A stretch of 43,835 nucleotides of DNA from a bacterium (GTDB taxonomy: Bacteria > Electryoneota > RPQS01): assembly GCA_013360195.1 (NCBI GenBank), contig JABWCQ010000004.1:1-43835 (forward strand). Reading direction: 5' to 3'. Under the pieces are notes generated by a model that was given only the letters and a program-made list of their open reading frames with translations, had not been told where the DNA came from and did no database searches. The translations under genes and the position numbers were made by a program. Of the stretch, positions 43,273-43,835 are shown piece after piece. Within the stretch, counting starts at the first letter, position 1. Each line of letters opens with the position of its first letter.

Positions 43273-43835
43273 ATGAATGATCTGACAAAGGCCATATTCC
43301 TTACCTTGATCGCAGTTGGGTGCTCTTGGACACCGGAGCGGCTTAACCCGTACGATCCGAGCTCCCCCGTTTACGTGGACCCGCCAGTGCCAAACAGGTC
43401 CCCTTCTGTGGACACGCTGATTGTAAACACTAACTGCGTCAATTTTCCAACGGAAGACCAATGTGGAGTCGTGGTGTTGGCAAGGCTTTCTGATCCGGAC
43501 GAGAACCTGAATTTTGACAACGTTGTGGTGACGATCAACGGAAGAATGTTCGGACAAATGGTGTATGATGCACCGCAGGCAATGTGGGTTCTCACCAAAC
43601 AGGAGACAGAACTCGACTCTGCTGCAGAACGTTATGTTGGCAGCGTAATCACCGTGACGGTTGAGGATGACTCCGGCGCAACTGCTCAGCGTTCCGTGCT
43701 CTATCCGAACCTGTTTCGGGAGTATCCGACACCTCGATGGCCGTTGAACCCGGCGAATTGCATCTGTCCGGAGTACCGGTTTTTCAGCTGGGACAGATGG
43801 AACGGCGAAGGTCAGGCGACCGAGATGGAGATCCG
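43273..43835 (+). CDS. Lipoprotein with Ig-like region, cut by window end
   Basis: The open frame runs from the ATG at 43273 to the last base (187 complete codons), so the C-terminus is missing. The signal ends in a lipobox (LIAVGC, Cys17) followed by SWTPERLNPYDPSSP, typical of FCB-group lipoproteins. Residues ~40-135 (PSVDTLIVNT, ARLSDPDENLNFDNVVVTING, ITVTVEDDSGATAQ) look like an Ig/cadherin-like domain of surface proteins. There is no Shine-Dalgarno sequence, in line with the predicted leaderless mRNA. Function unknown. Confidence 0.75.
   Translation, partial: MNDLTKAIFLTLIAVGCSWTPERLNPYDPSSPVYVDPPVPNRSPSVDTLIVNTNCVNFPTEDQCGVVVLARLSDPDENLNFDNVVVTINGRMFGQMVYDAPQAMWVLTKQETELDSAAERYVGSVITVTVEDDSGATAQRSVLYPNLFREYPTPRWPLNPANCICPEYRFFSWDRWNGEGQATEMEI

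Overview
The window looks like a piece of chromosome from an uncultured, Gram-negative member of the FCB superphylum (the Fibrobacterota-Chlorobiota-Bacteroidota side of the tree). I do not place it in a phylum. Supporting signs are a Kdo/LPS-transport operon, six exported proteins with C-terminal type IX secretion sorting domains, Shine-Dalgarno sequences at many starts, a flagellar rod gene and a sigma-54 gene. Base composition is close to balanced. I saw no rRNA, tRNA, phage, insertion sequence or CRISPR array.

Layout. 1-2683: a T9SS-sorted secreted protein, a truncated FTP-type propeptide, then about 400 bases of repeat-rich non-coding DNA. 2684-9123 (minus): a solitary flgB, a large lamin-tail-domain exported protein, and a membrane PAS/PAS/PAS/degenerate-receiver protein. 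9330-15980 (plus): two large T9SS cargo proteins, then pdxS-pdxT and a coupled beta-propeller lipoprotein. 16048-27451 (minus): the LPS block kdsC-kdsD-lptC-lptA-yfhO-lptB, followed by rpoN, lon and engB. 27647-36314 (plus): aminotransferase, subtilisin-like protease, a repeat-containing T9SS protein and nadB. 36238-36660 (minus): a small membrane protein. 36829-38636 (plus): an ECF sigma/anti-sigma pair and a duplicated cysteine-motif protein. 38729-41315 (plus): a Wzi-like outer-membrane protein, a degenerate SDR and a selenoprotein W-like gene. 41520 to the end: a T9SS beta-helix protein and a truncated lipoprotein gene.

The main hidden feature is at 41094-41315. It is a small SelW/Rdx-family gene whose CxxU motif is encoded by an in-frame TGA, with a bacterial SECIS-like hairpin just downstream. 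Standard gene calling would miss it or keep only its C-terminal half.

The second result is regulatory. Three GGCAC-N5-TTGC sigma-54 promoters lie on the correct strand just upstream of flgB, the PAS/receiver gene and rpoN itself. This suggests a local sigma-54 circuit with rpoN under its own product. Several other genes have TTGAC-like -35 boxes exactly 17 nt from -10 boxes of the form TAYCTT(T), which looks like a lineage-specific housekeeping promoter.
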